In this document: piece by piece, positions 51,321 to 62,619 of the stretch | How positions within the stretch are numbered: the first letter of the stretch is position 1 | How the letters are laid out: each line of letters opens with the position of its first letter | NCBI GenBank assembly: GCA_038025085.1 | Contig: CM076146.1 | Location: forward strand, 14,377,001 to 14,441,000 | Source of the DNA: Tetragonia tetragonoides | Taxonomy: Eukaryota > Streptophyta > Magnoliopsida > Caryophyllales > Aizoaceae | Direction: 5' to 3' | DNA length: 64,000 bases | Notes under the pieces: generated by a model | The model's input: the letters and a program-made list of their open reading frames with translations, nothing else | The model's database searches: none | Told to the model about the DNA's origin: nothing | Translations under genes and position numbers: made by a program

Positions 51321-53331
51321 TCATTCATCCGTTGCTCCAGCCATTGATATATAGTTCTCCTCTAGCTCAAGATCTACCGCATCTGCTTCTTCTAGCTCAT
51401 GATCTACCGCATCTACTTCTTCTAGCTCATGATCCACCACATGCAATATGTCATCTTCTTCCATATTTTTATCTCTTAGAAAATTGGGGAGAACCAAACA
51501 AGCATTTATAATCCTAACTTGGGTCTTCTTCTAAAAAAAAATTAGATGCCCTAAATATAGCCCACCGTTTCTTTAACAATCCAAATGCTATTTCAATTGT
51601 GCTTGGAGCGTAAGAATGTCTTAAATTAAAAAGCCCCTTGTAATTTGTTGGAGTATTCTCTCGCCACAAATTAAATGGTATCGAGTACCTTTGTAAGGAG
51701 CTAAGAAATCTCGACAATTGGTGAAACCCAAATCTACCAGAAAATATCTATCTATAACATAAACATATGTCTATTAGTGTTCTACTTATAAAAGCTTAAT
51801 TAAATGAGGGAGAGTTAGTACTTACTTGTTGGCACTTTTAGACCATTAGGTCTCCGCAAAGCATCACGAAGAATGCGGGGATCGGTCGATCCTTCCCAGC
51901 CAGATAGCACATACTTGAGTCGAAGATTTGGATCGCAAGAGCAAGCACGTTAGTGCTGAGGTTTCCCTTCCTATCTCGAAATCTATGTCGATCCTCCTAA
52001 ATAGGTACAGTCATATGGATGAGTGTCCCATCCAGGGCTCCAAGTACTCTCTACAAAAACATTTCCATCAAAACTTTTGCATTAAATACTTAAAAAGATG
52101 AGTAAATCTAATAAAACTTAAATTTATGTCACATTACCTTGAACCATTTCCATTTGTAATCCCTAGAAAATTCAGTTGTAGAGCCAACTTCCTTGATGAT
52201 ATAAAACTTCATTATCTTTAATACCGCTCAAAGGACCGTATGAAGCTGGTGGCTTATGGTTTCGCCAGAGTGAACAAATATAGCTTTTATGGTTCTATTC
52301 TTCAAGTTATGAGCAAGACAATGGAGGAAAAGTGCTACCACTTCTCTAATTGTAACATTTCTCGAAGTCACCCCTTTTGATTGTAAAAGAAACACAACTT
52401 ATCAAAATGCGTCTATCAAGACGTAGTTGTTCTCGACATATGGTGTCATTCCAGGCCCGTAGATTAGCCTGTGCAGGCTGGGGGAACAGGGCCCCTGATT
52501 GGGGAAGGGCCCAATTATCTTGGTCGTATTACTCGTATACTGTGACCTAAGTGGGAAAACGCCTAAAACTTATTCTGTTTCTCTTTTTTCGTTTTTTTAT
52601 CACGTAAAAACTTGTTTCCACCCTCTCTCTATTGGCTATCAAATTATCAATCACCGCCTAATTGTTGCATTCAACCAGCCCGTCAAATTCAGTTCTCCAA
52701 GAAAGCAATGTCTCCTTTTATTGCTTTTATTTTTTATTTTTTATTTTTTTTTATCTTATCTCCCTTTATTTTTAATGCCAACATATCCACTCTATGTTTC
52801 AAGTATTTAATTTCTGTGAATTGGGAACATAATCATCCCAACAATCTTCAATTTACCCAATTATATTTTATCTGCTCCTATAATTCAGTTGAAAAGCACG
52901 TAATTCTTTCAATATATGCAATTCTTAGATCCTTGTGTATGTCAAATGCCTTTTTTTCTTTGAATTTGTTTATTTGAAAGGCAATAGTGATGTTTCACTT
53001 CGTAAATAGAGATTAGAAAACTTAATTCAATTCTGAAATTTTGTCTTTCTTTTTATTCAAAAAAAAAAAAAAACACAAACACAACAAATTATGCCCGTTT
53101 TAAAGAGCCTAATTGTTTTTTAGCACAGGGCCTCCAAAATGGTTGGGACGACCCTGTGTCATTCATCAACGAATCCATCCACATAGCTTGTTTCTGAGCA
53201 CATTTATCTTCATCCCAAGTTAAATCCTTAACCCTATACCTTTCATCATACCATGCCATTACTACCAATATCATAAAACTTGCAATCATCATAGTTATGT
53301 CCATTTCTTCCTCATCTATCCTTTCATCCAA
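51321..53331 (-). pseudogene. PIF/Harbinger DDE transposase (interrupted)
   Basis: The N-terminal part (53331-53165) reads MDERIDEEEMDITMMIASFM to SLMNDT, then resumes after the hAT insertion with ICREQLRLDRRILISCV. The DDE core follows: VLGALDGTLIHM with the first Asp (about 52040), [39 protein letters not shown], then GLFNLRHSYAPSTIEIAFGL and LKKRWAIFRASNF with the final Glu. A slip in a T-run near 51535 shifts the frame before KTQVRIINACLVLPNFLRD. The C-terminal tail is acidic with tandem AVDHELEE repeats and ends SMAGATDE at 51321. Cuts and pastes the element; now broken by the insertion and frame changes. Confidence 0.85.
52452..53156. mobile_element. Non-autonomous hAT element (705 bp)
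   Basis: Ends CAGGCCCGTAGATT and, reversed, CAGGGTCGTCCCAA. An exact 8-bp target duplication TGTCATTC lies at 52444-52451 and 53157-53164. Removing it rejoins the PIF transposase reading frame (SLMNDT to ICREQL). No transposase is encoded. T- and A-tracts near 52735 and 53060 are inside it. Confidence 0.9.
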
Positions 53332-54295
53332 AATGTCATATCAAATTTGTTTATTTCCAACAGGGGTTACTAAATTCTCCTTGTAATATTTCCAACAAGG
53401 GTTATTTCCAACAAGGGATTATTAAACTCTTCAATGTCATATCAAATTTATTTATTTTGAGACCGACACGCAATACAATGCAAGACAACTCAGCACGAAC
53501 TGTTTGACAACGGTATTCTTATTACATAAGGTAGCTCCATAAGATAAACTATCAATAACTCCTTGATGTAAAATCAAAGATCAAGTTGCAAAAAAACCAA
53601 TTGTGAAATTAAAATAAAATACAGGGCATTAGAGAGAATTAGGGATACTCGATTTTACATCAAACTGTGTAATATTTAAAAATTGAACAACACAAACTAG
53701 CTAAACAAAAGAAGAAATATTAATACGCTAAAAATAGTTTATACAACACAACACTTCAGGCTTTAAATCTGAACAATATGTTTAAATTCGCTAATAAACA
53801 AACAAAATGCAAAATGATACTTTGTCTTAGGGGCGAGCTTTGTCATATTTTTGTATATACTTCTTTTTCTGGACCTCCTTCAACTCCATAGCAACACGAG
53901 TTATCAAATCATTAATATGCTACATACATAACTTATATAGTAGCATCGCATACTTAAACCTTAATAATAAAACTTGTGAATATATAATCAAAGAGCATAT
54001 TCCCTCAATTTCTATTCATCAATTTTAGTGAATATATGTAATCCCTATCATAATCTATGAACACGCCAACTATCTGACCATCCTTACTACATAAGGGTGT
54101 TCCATAAGATACTTCATCAAGAACTCAATCATGTGATGATTTGTTTTCATGATTTTCTATCATTAAAACAACAAAATAACTCTGTGGTGCTCTCACTATA
54201 TCTCCAGTACCAAACTGCAATCCATCATCGTCAAAGTTTTCATTTCCACCGTCAAAAAAGCAAAGTCAAACCTATCATCAATCCGTACCAACATA
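53332..54295. other. Spacer with duplicated segments and a coding-like relic
   Basis: 53430-53660 resembles 61345-61560 (same strand), sharing ACCTGTTTGACAAC-, TTATTACATAAGGT-, TTGATGTAAAAT- and AGAATTAGGGATA-type blocks. 54075-54125 is a third partial copy. The minus strand here has exon-like pieces: near 54120-54040 VSYGTPLCSKDGQIVGVFID, and 53920-53830 INDLITRVAMELKEVQKKK then YIQKYDKARP-stop after a TGTAG acceptor. Function is unknown. Confidence 0.35.
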
Positions 54296-54657
54296 CTCCC
54301 TCCGGACCACGGAAATCTTTACGCTTTTCACTTATGTTTGGACCATGGAAATCTTTACGTTTCCTTATATGTAATGTATTTGAGCACCCTTTACTATTTT
54401 ACCCTTTCCACCTTCTCACCCTCATGTGCAAGGAAATAAAAAAAAAAAAAAAGATTTCTCACGCCACTAGCTACAAAAGTAAGGAAAGTAATACAAAAGC
54501 AAGGAAAACAATAAATATCCACTAAAATATTATTTTCTCTCTGTCAATACCTCATGTACTCTTTTAAGGGTAAATTTGAAATTTTTGTGCTAAAATGTGT
54601 TTTTCTTAATATTAGTCATATTCTTCAAACGTCAAAATTTCCGTGGATCGGAGGGAG
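54296..54657. mobile_element. Stowaway MITE (Tc1/mariner type)
   Basis: Ends CTCCCTCCGGACCACGGAAA and, reversed, CTCCCTCCGATCCACGGAAA; TA target duplication at 54294-54295 and 54658-54659. The 362-bp length and CTCCCTCCG end are diagnostic. A short internal duplicate of the left end follows it (GGACCATGGAAATCTTTACG). Confidence 0.93.
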
Positions 54658-55113
54658 TAGCATTTTGTCGATCATCACCCTCATCGTCAAACATAACAAA
54701 ACATTGGGATTCAAACCAACAAACTCCTTAAATACAATAGTCAACAGCAGTAAGAATCCACAAAATCTCATTTGATGAGCTGATAATCGAACCAGTGCCA
54801 TAAACATTTGTCTCACGTTTTTTCCTATTCCATATCCCCACAACACATTAAGCAACTTGTTGTACAACTCCACCACCCATTTGATCACTATCAATCCACA
54901 CTACACCAAAAATGCTTAAAGACAACGGTAAAAAATGTCTAAGAACAGCGTCTAAAACCGTTGTTGCTGTGACTGCAGTTGTATGTCATAGTAAACAACA
55001 ACGTTTCCATACAGTTGAAAAACGCAGCTCTTTTGTAAACAAGAGAGAGAAGCTCTAGTAGCGCAGGATAGAGCGAAATGCTTAACCTACGCCACCTGCC
55101 ATTGTTCTCCGCC

Positions 55114-56424
55114 ATGGGGAAGAACGGCAAACGCCCACCTGGGCAGAAGAAAACATCTCTCAAAAACTTTCTGAATGATCAAGCGAACAAGGAGATTTCT
55201 CCAGTGGAGGAGTTGATTGAGGATAACATCGCTGATATGGGGTTTGAGGGTGCGTCTCACTCGAAGGGTATCCCAGGCTTATCGGAGGAGCCAGTGGGTA
55301 AAGTCGCGCGTCGGTTGGAGATGGTGGCTACCCCAGTGTCTCAGGCGTCGGTTTCCGCCCCCTCTCCTGCACCACCACCTTCAGTGGAGTCGCCGATTAC
55401 TACTGAAACACCACCTACATGTGAGAATCCTTGTTTTAAGCTTAATTTTGTGTCTCCGGTGATTAGAGAAGGGAAACCTGTGGGAATTTTGCAGAAGAAT
55501 GAACTGATTAAGGAGTTAGATAAATGGAAATTTACGCTTATTGGGTTTATTGTTGGAGAAGAGCCTTATCTCAGACAAATTGTGAATTATGTTGACAATT
55601 TTTGGGGAGGGGTTAAACCAAAAATTATGCCTCATGAAGATGGGTATTTTGTGTTTAGATTTGATTCTGAGTCTGAGATGCAGTCTGTGTTAGATTCTGG
55701 TCCTTTTGTGTATAATTTCAAGCCGTTCATTTTGATGAAATGGGTGGATAATTTCAAAATCAATGCTGAAACTGTTCGAACCATGCCTTTATGGGTTCAG
55801 CTGCCTAATCTTCCTTTGTCGTGCTGCTCTGTTGACTCTTTGAGTAGGATTGGAAGTTGTTTAGGCAAACCCATTATGGCAGATAAAGTAACCTCACAGC
55901 AGGATCGAATATCTTTTGCTAGAATTATGGTGGATATTGATATAACTAAGCCCCTTGAAAGTGAGTTGTTGTTAACTGATGATGAGGGGGTGAGTTTCAA
56001 GCAAAAGGTTTATTTTGATTGGAAACCTGTGTTATGCTCAAATTGCCTAAAATTTGGGCATACAACTGAAGACTGTGGTAAGCCTATTGCTGACAAGAGG
56101 CCTCAAAGCAACTATGCTCCTGCACCTAGAAAGAAGAAGGGTAAAGTTCAAAGTAAATGGGTTGTGAAGCCTACTGAGCCAGTACAGTCTGCTGCTGCAG
56201 AGGAGGGCTGGCAGACAGTTGCCAAAAAGGGTAAAAAGCAGGTAGTGCATAATATTGGGGTACCAACTGCAAATCCATTTGGAGCACTAGCTAGTTCAAG
56301 TAGGAAACAGGTCTTTGATATTCTCCCAGATGGGATTATTTTGGAAATTGAAGATGAAACTGAAAAAGATCAAATGGAGGCAGGTCATAAGCCCTCCCAA
56401 GTACCTGCCAGCAATGTCCAATGA
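55114..56424 (+). CDS. LINE ORF1: DUF4283 / CCHC zinc-knuckle protein
   Basis: An open frame of 436 codons from MGKNGKRPPGQKK (an in-frame ATG at 55078 would add 12). Residues about 1-120 are basic then Pro/Ser-rich. Next comes a DUF4283-type RNA-binding core (LIKELDKWKFTLIGFIVGE; FVFRFDSESEMQSVLDSGP; PFILMKWVDNF; MPLWVQLPNLPL). A zinc knuckle CSNCLKFGHTTEDC follows, then a basic and Gln-rich tail. The protein coats the LINE RNA in the transposition particle. The stop TGA overlaps the ATG of ORF2 as ATGA. Confidence 0.9.
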   Translation: MGKNGKRPPGQKKTSLKNFLNDQANKEISPVEELIEDNIADMGFEGASHSKGIPGLSEEPVGKVARRLEMVATPVSQASVSAPSPAPPPSVESPITTETPPTCENPCFKLNFVSPVIREGKPVGILQKNELIKELDKWKFTLIGFIVGEEPYLRQIVNYVDNFWGGVKPKIMPHEDGYFVFRFDSESEMQSVLDSGPFVYNFKPFILMKWVDNFKINAETVRTMPLWVQLPNLPLSCCSVDSLSRIGSCLGKPIMADKVTSQQDRISFARIMVDIDITKPLESELLLTDDEGVSFKQKVYFDWKPVLCSNCLKFGHTTEDCGKPIADKRPQSNYAPAPRKKKGKVQSKWVVKPTEPVQSAAAEEGWQTVAKKGKKQVVHNIGVPTANPFGALASSSRKQVFDILPDGIILEIEDETEKDQMEAGHKPSQVPASNVQ

Positions 56425-59400
56425 AGGGGCTCTTCATGAATATGAGGGGTCTAAATAAACCCTCTAAGCAGATGGGTCTCAGGTTTTTCTTGCAAAAGCA
56501 TAAGGTAGATATTGCGGGTTTGCTTGAGACTAAAATAAAAGTGGGTAGTATTGATAGATTGAAAAATAATTTGGGGCCTGATTGGGTGGTTTACTGCAAT
56601 CATCAGTCTACTTATTATGGCAGAGTTATGTTGGTTTGGAATGCTTCTAAGGTATAAGTCAGTGTGGTTGATGGAATGGATCAATGTGTTATTGCTGAAG
56701 TCAGGTAGCTGGGTTCTTCAGTTTCTCTTATGTTCTCAGCTATATATGGTAGGAATGATGCTGCTGGGAGAGTGAGATGTTCGAACTTCCTTAGGCAAAA
56801 ATCAAACCACATGTTACCATGGATTCTAGGTGGGGATTTCAATGCCACCCTTAAGCCTGATGATAGAATTAATTCTGCAGAGAATTATATAGGTGACTAT
56901 GAATTACAAGATTTGTTTTATGACCCTGAGTTTGCTGATATCAGGTGTAAGGGTTGGAACTACACTTGGTGTAATAGACATGAAGCGTCTAGTAGGGTAT
57001 ATAGCAAGCTTGATAGGGTCATAGGGAACACTAGATGGCTGAGTGACTTCCCTTTAGCCGAAGTTGACTACATTACTAATGATCTCTCGGATCATTGTGC
57101 TGGGATTTTCACTATTCAAGATGATAATAGACAGGGAGTTAAGCCCTTCAGATTCTTCTCTCACTGGGCTGACAATGAAGGGTTCCAGACTTTGGTTCGT
57201 GATAACTGGGTCTACCATGGAGGGGAGTGCCTTTGTATAGAGTCATGCAGAAACTTAAAAATGTTAAAGGTGCTCTGAAGGTGTTTGCTAGGCAGTATAG
57301 TGGGTTAGATAAGAAGATTCATGAAACACGTAGCTTGCTGGATGATGTGCAGAATCAGCTCAAGCTTGACTTGTTCAATGTTCCACTTATTGACAAGGAA
57401 AAAGATATCACCAGCAAATTAAATAAGATGGTCCTTATTCAAGAGTCTTCTTTAAGACAGAAAGCTGGTATCCACTGGATAAAGTGTGGTGATGATAATA
57501 CGAAATTTTTCCATGCTGCTGTTAAAGCTAGAAGAGCTAGTAACAAAGTGACTTATCTGTATAATGATGCTGGTATAAAGCTAGAACACCCTGAAGTGAT
57601 TCAAGAAGAATTTCTGGGATTTTTCAAGGGCCTTATGGGATCTTGTACTTCTTCTTTGCCTGCTGTAAATTCTGAGCTTATTGAGCAGGGGTCAGTGTTA
57701 TCTTTTGATCAGCAATTGTACCTTGCACGGGATTTCACAAAAGGAAGAGATTAAAGCTGCACTTTGGGAGATGGGGGAAAGAGAAAGCCCCAGGGCCTGA
57801 TGGGTTTACAGTTTGTTTTTATAAGAAAGCCTGGTCTATTATTCAACATGATGTGAGTGATGCTGTTCTGGACATGCTGCAGAAAGAGAAAATGATCAAA
57901 AGCCTGAACTGTACAACCATTTCTCTAGCTCCTAAAGTTCCAAATGCTTCAAAAGTGGGTGAGTTCCGTCCTATTTCCTGTTGCAATGTGTTATATAAAA
58001 TTGTTGCTAAAGTCTTGGCTAATAGGCTTAGTACGGTTCTGGATTCTGTGATACATGATGAGCAATCTGCGTTTGTGAAGGGTAGAAAGATCAGTGATAA
58101 CATTATTTTAGCTCATGAAATTGTAAAGCATTATGGGCGGAAACACATCTCTCCTACATGTCTTCTTAAAGTTGACCTTAGGAAAGCTTATGATTCAATT
58201 GAGTGGCCCTTTTTGGAGCAAATGATGTATGCCCTCCATTTTCCTGCTAGATTCATTACGCTTGTTATGATGTGTGTTAAAACTGTAAGCTACTCTATCA
58301 GCTATAATGGCTCCTTGCTTGAACCATTTGTGGCCAGGAAAGGTTTAAGACAGGGAGACCCATTATCTCCCTACCTGTTTGTTATTGGTATGGAATACTT
58401 GTCTAGGAGCCTTGATCAGTTGAAGAAGATGCAGGGGTTTAAGTATCACCCTAAGTGTGCAAAATTCAAGCTCTGCCTTAGTATATTTGCAGATGATCTA
58501 TTGATGTTCCCTAGAGGGGATATTGAATCAGTGAGTAAGCTGCTGTTATGTTTTCATCAGTTCTCTGAAGCTTCTGGTCTTGCAGCTAACCTCAAAAAGT
58601 CTGAGATTTTCTTTGGTGGCTTGTCTGATGCTCAGCAAGGAGATATTTTGCAGGGTTCCATGTTTGTCAAGGGTGCACTCCCTATAAAATATTTGGGAGT
58701 TCCCCTGTCATCCAAGAGGTTATCTATAAATCAGTGTCAGCCTATTATTGATAAGATTGTTGCTCGTATGAACTCTTGGACTTGCAGATTTCTCTCATAT
58801 GCAGGAAGACTACAACTTATTAAAAGTGTAGTTTTCTCTATGCAATCATATTGGTCCCAAGTTTTTTTTACTGCCTCAAGCTGTGATTCATCATGTTGAG
58901 AAGTTCTGCAGAATTTTTCTTTGGACGAGTTCAAACCTTCCCTCAAGAAGGGTTCTTGTGGCATGGGAGTAGGTTTGCACACCTAAGTCTAAGGGGGGAC
59001 TAGGCTTGTTCAACTTAAAGACCTGGAATGCAGCAGCTGTAGGTAAACTAGTGTGGGATATACACAACATGAAGGAGAAGCTGTGGATCAAATGGATTGG
59101 CGCTTATTACATTAAACACCAGGATTTCTGGGTTATGTCTAGTCCTACCTAGAGTTCTTGGATGATTAAAAAGATGTTTGATGATAGAGAGTGTGTCAAA
59201 AATGTTGTGCTTACTTCAGGGATTTACAGTATTAGCAAAGCATACAGGGAACTGTTGCCTGATCTACCTGCTGTAAACTGGACTAAAATGTGTTGGCCAC
59301 TCTTGGCCTTGCCAAAACAGGCTTTATGTTTCTGGCTTATCTGCATGAACAGGCTACCTACGAAGGATAGGATGATTAAGATGGGGATAGGGAATATAAC

Positions 59401-59788
59401 AAATGATGTTTGTGTACTGTGTGAAGCTGCAGTGGAGTCCCATTCACATATATTCTTTGAATGTTCTTTTTCATCTGAGGTTCTGAAGATAATGTTGAAC
59501 TGGGCAGGCGAGTCTGTGCAAGTCAGCACTTGGGACCAGGTTCTGAGCTGGGCAAAGAGAGCTGCTGTGGGAAAGAACCCTAAGAAGATGATCCTTAAAG
59601 CTGTTCTGAATGCTGTCAGGCATGCTGTGTGGGAATCAAGGAACAGAAAGCTATTTAAACAAGAGAGATGCAGCGTTCGTGAAGTTAGCAGGAAGATTAT
59701 ATCCCAGCTACATGTTCGAGCTCAAAATTCAGGGAATGAGAAAATCAAAGGAATGTTTGCTACGTCCCTTAATTGTTTTCCAATCTAG
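56421..59788 (+). pseudogene. LINE ORF2: endonuclease and reverse transcriptase (broken)
   Basis: The start MKGLFMNMRGLNKPSKQ is the usual N-terminus of the APE-like endonuclease, with GLLETKI, WILGGDFNATL, NYTWCNRH and NDLSDHCAGIF. RT motifs: APGPDGF-like near 57790, FRPISCCNVLYKIVAKVLAN, FVKGRKISDNIILAHEI, GLRQGDPLSPYLFVIGMEYL, and catalytic IFADDLLMF at about 58490. The C-terminal region has KQALCFWLICMNRLPTKDRM and CVLCEAAVESHSHIFFEC. Lesions: TAA 56655, TAG 56706, frame changes near 57230, 57740 and in a T8 run at 58861, TAG near 58969 and 59151. It nicks DNA and copies the RNA at the nick; it cannot do so now. Confidence 0.9.
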
Positions 59789-61344
59789 TTTACTTTAATT
59801 CATGAAAACTGACATTTTTTTCTAATAGTCCCTGCGTGGACTTGTTATGTTCTGATGTGTTTCCTCCTCATTCTGGTTTGTGGAATGAGTGAGCTGTGCT
59901 ATCTGTTAGGTTTTGTGTACCATGTCCCTGCGTGGACGTGATGATCAGGAGATATAGTCTGTGTGATGTTGGGAGTTTTTTCCATTCTGTCATGGTGTTG
60001 ACAAAGTGGGAACTTAGGGTTGTAATGCTTACGTCCTTTAGGAAATGAAATATATATTAATTTTCCAAAAAAAAAAAAAGTGTTCCCATGTTGACCGTTG
60101 TTGTATGTTGACATACAATATCAGTTTTGCCCTCACCGCCGTTGTTGGAGTGCAAAAGTTCTGCTTAATATAAGATAGCGATTGGTCAACGACAGTTGTC
60201 ATAAGTTTTTTTTTGGCGTCTAATTTCATTTATTATTAGTAGTATTTCTACGATGCTGTTGGCTGGCGTTGAAGGTCTATTTGGGAGGACAATATCTCAT
60301 CTTTGTGCCAAACATACAACATCAAAATAAAATATATGCTGTAAATACAATAAAAGACCCCGTTAACTAACAAACTCATTTTATAAGAATTATAGTAACA
60401 CCAATCTCAAATACAAATAAAGTGCTAAGAGTGTGTTAACAAATTAATTATAAAGATCTAAGTGTTTCAAGTCTAGTTAGTTATTCAATATAAAACTAAT
60501 TATATAGATACTCACTCGCTCATACTTCTCATTGCTCGATGCGAAGTGTATATAAGAGATTGATGACAAATCCAGCTCAGTTCATAGTAGATCGTTGTAA
60601 ATACGCCTTCGCTTCAAGATTTCGTATACCTTTAAATCATTAAATACAACAACTCTGAAACAAACAACTATGATTTAAAGTTAAAGAAAAGCATATTTTG
60701 CAGTCAATATTTACATTGATACTTTCTTTATGAGCTATGAGATAATACAAAGCTAGAAAAAGATTAATAAAATCACTTAGGACAAACAAATCGAATATTA
60801 AACATTCAGCAAACAATGATCAATGGTCAATCTCAAACAAGAAGGTAGAGGGAATAGGCCCGGCATTTTGTTGAGCCAAATCATAAGTTTTAAAATCTAA
60901 ACTTTGTTGTAAGGTAAAGCTTAAATTGAATATCTCATTCACACAATGAAAGAGTTTGCTAACTAATCAGAGACCCTACAATGTTTGGCATGTCAGACCT
61001 GCATTGTATTTAAAATTTAAACACTGAATTTGGGAACTATAAAAAAGAAACAGAGTGCATGCAATAGAGAGAAATGCAAAGCTCAACTCAACTCTAACAT
61101 ACACGCACATCAAGAAAAAGAGAAATAGCTGCTGCTATTGGCACAATTACAGGACAACGAAGAGATAGACCGAGAATCAACTAATTAAATTTTTATTTAT
61201 TTTACAATAAAATTTTTCCTTTTTTTCCATATGCAACAACAGCTAATGCGGAGCCGCTGTTGAATGAATGTTGTCTTTAATGATTTTTGGTGTAATGTCA
61301 TACCCCAATATGACACGATTACACCAAATTGTTTTGAGAAATAA

Positions 61345-61560
61345 TAATTATCTTCGATGTCATATCACACTTGTGTAGTTTAAGAACGACACGACATCAA
61401 ACTCAACACGACCTGTTTGACAACTCTATACTTATTACATAAGGTCTATAAGAGAAATTAACAAGAATTATTTGATGTAAAATTTGCATGAAAAGCCAAT
61501 TGTAAAACTGAATTAAATACAAAGCATTAGAAAGAATTAGGGATATTCGATTTTTTCCCT
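61345..61560. repeat. Diverged duplicate of 53430-53660
   Basis: Direct copy of the segment left of the CACTA element, with the shared block ACTTATTACATAAGGT and AAAGAATTAGGGATA. It lies just outside the CACTA right end, so the two copies bracket 53.7-61.3 kb. Confidence 0.65.
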
Positions 61561-62619
61561 AGTGCTCTTCTTTTACTAGTTAAATTGCACACAGGGTTGC
61601 CCGAGATGATGTTTCGGAACCTCATATTTGCGTAATACAACATGGGACAATTACGTATTGTTTTGTGTACATCATTTTGGCTTGGAATCAATCGCACAAA
61701 AAAAGCTTCTTTGAGCATTATCCACTTTGAAAATATTAAAAAACTAAGTTATTGTCCTTTTTCCTTAGTTCTGGGTAAAATACTTTACATCTAACACCAC
61801 CGTGCTTGAAAGTTTTTCTTTTCCTTTTTATTTTGTGAAGCATGTTAAAAATTTATTAAATGTGCAGCAATTTACCAATCATCAACACAACGAGGTACTG
61901 TAAAGGACATACAAATACAAAATGTAAATAAAATAAATGATAGAACCAATAAAAAAAATTCGAAACATATATTGTATCATACGAGTGCAATTAAAAAGAT
62001 TACTATTCATATATTGGTGATCAAACCCGTGTGATGCACGGGTTGAGTACTTTTATTTTTCTTTTTAAATTATATATATTATAAATAATCATTTAAGGTT
62101 TCTAGTTTTGATTCTTTTATATTTATATAATTATAGACAAAATGGAAGAGTTACAACTTACAAGTCATGGTGATATGTAGAACTCCATTTATTAAATTTT
62201 GATAGGAAACCACGTTTGTGAAACTAAGGCTCCGTTCTTTTCACTTGGATAAAATTGAACTAGACTGAACTGAATCGATATTTTATTTTGACATTTGTCT
62301 GTTTAAACTTGTCCAAACATATTTTAAGAGTTTCATTGCTTATACCAATTTTAGATGTTTAGTCAAACTCAAACAACGTTCTTTTGTTTGATAATTAAAT
62401 AGGCATTTTTATAATAATAAACTCCGAAATTAAGCAATTACAAAGAACGCCAAAGAAATGCTTGACTATAATATCATTCGCCACTACACCCCCACCTTCT
62501 AGAAAGGGTTTGGCATAGTATTGAGATCATGTATTAGGCAAGCAAAGAAGACAACAAAGCAATTAAAACCAAACAATAAAATCCTTCTCTCTAAAGAGCC
62601 CTTGTTTATCTAAACCATC
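61561..62619. other. Spacer; hairpin at 62024-62044 and MITE-like end at 62229
   Basis: AACCCGTG-TGATG-CACGGGTT forms a perfect 8-bp stem with a 5-base loop. TAAGGCTCCGTTCTTTTCAC at 62227 with following TGAACTAGACTGAACTGAAT resembles one end of the MITE at 19383-19664. No gene is supported. Confidence 0.45.

Larger units (their letters stand above)
55047..60079 (+). mobile_element. Nearly full-length LINE (L1-like, no RNase H)
   Basis: Leader, ORF1, ORF2, a 280-bp 3' region and an A13 tail (60067-60079). The 5' border is approximate. Possible target duplicates around GTTTCCATA... and GTTCCCATG... are weak. It is the best preserved retroelement in the window: ORF1 is open and ORF2 has few lesions. 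Confidence 0.88.
54899..61297. mobile_element. Non-autonomous CACTA element carrying a LINE insertion
   Basis: The left end CACTACACCAAAAATGCTTA continues with AAGACAAC; the right end, reversed, is CATTACACCAAAAATCATTA continuing with AAGACAAC. So the inverted repeat is about 28 bp with one change in the terminal CACTA. Target bases are CCA and TCA (one mismatch). Subterminal AACGG / CCGTTGTT motifs are present. Without the LINE (about 55047-60079) the element is only about 1.4 kb and encodes nothing. Confidence 0.75.
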
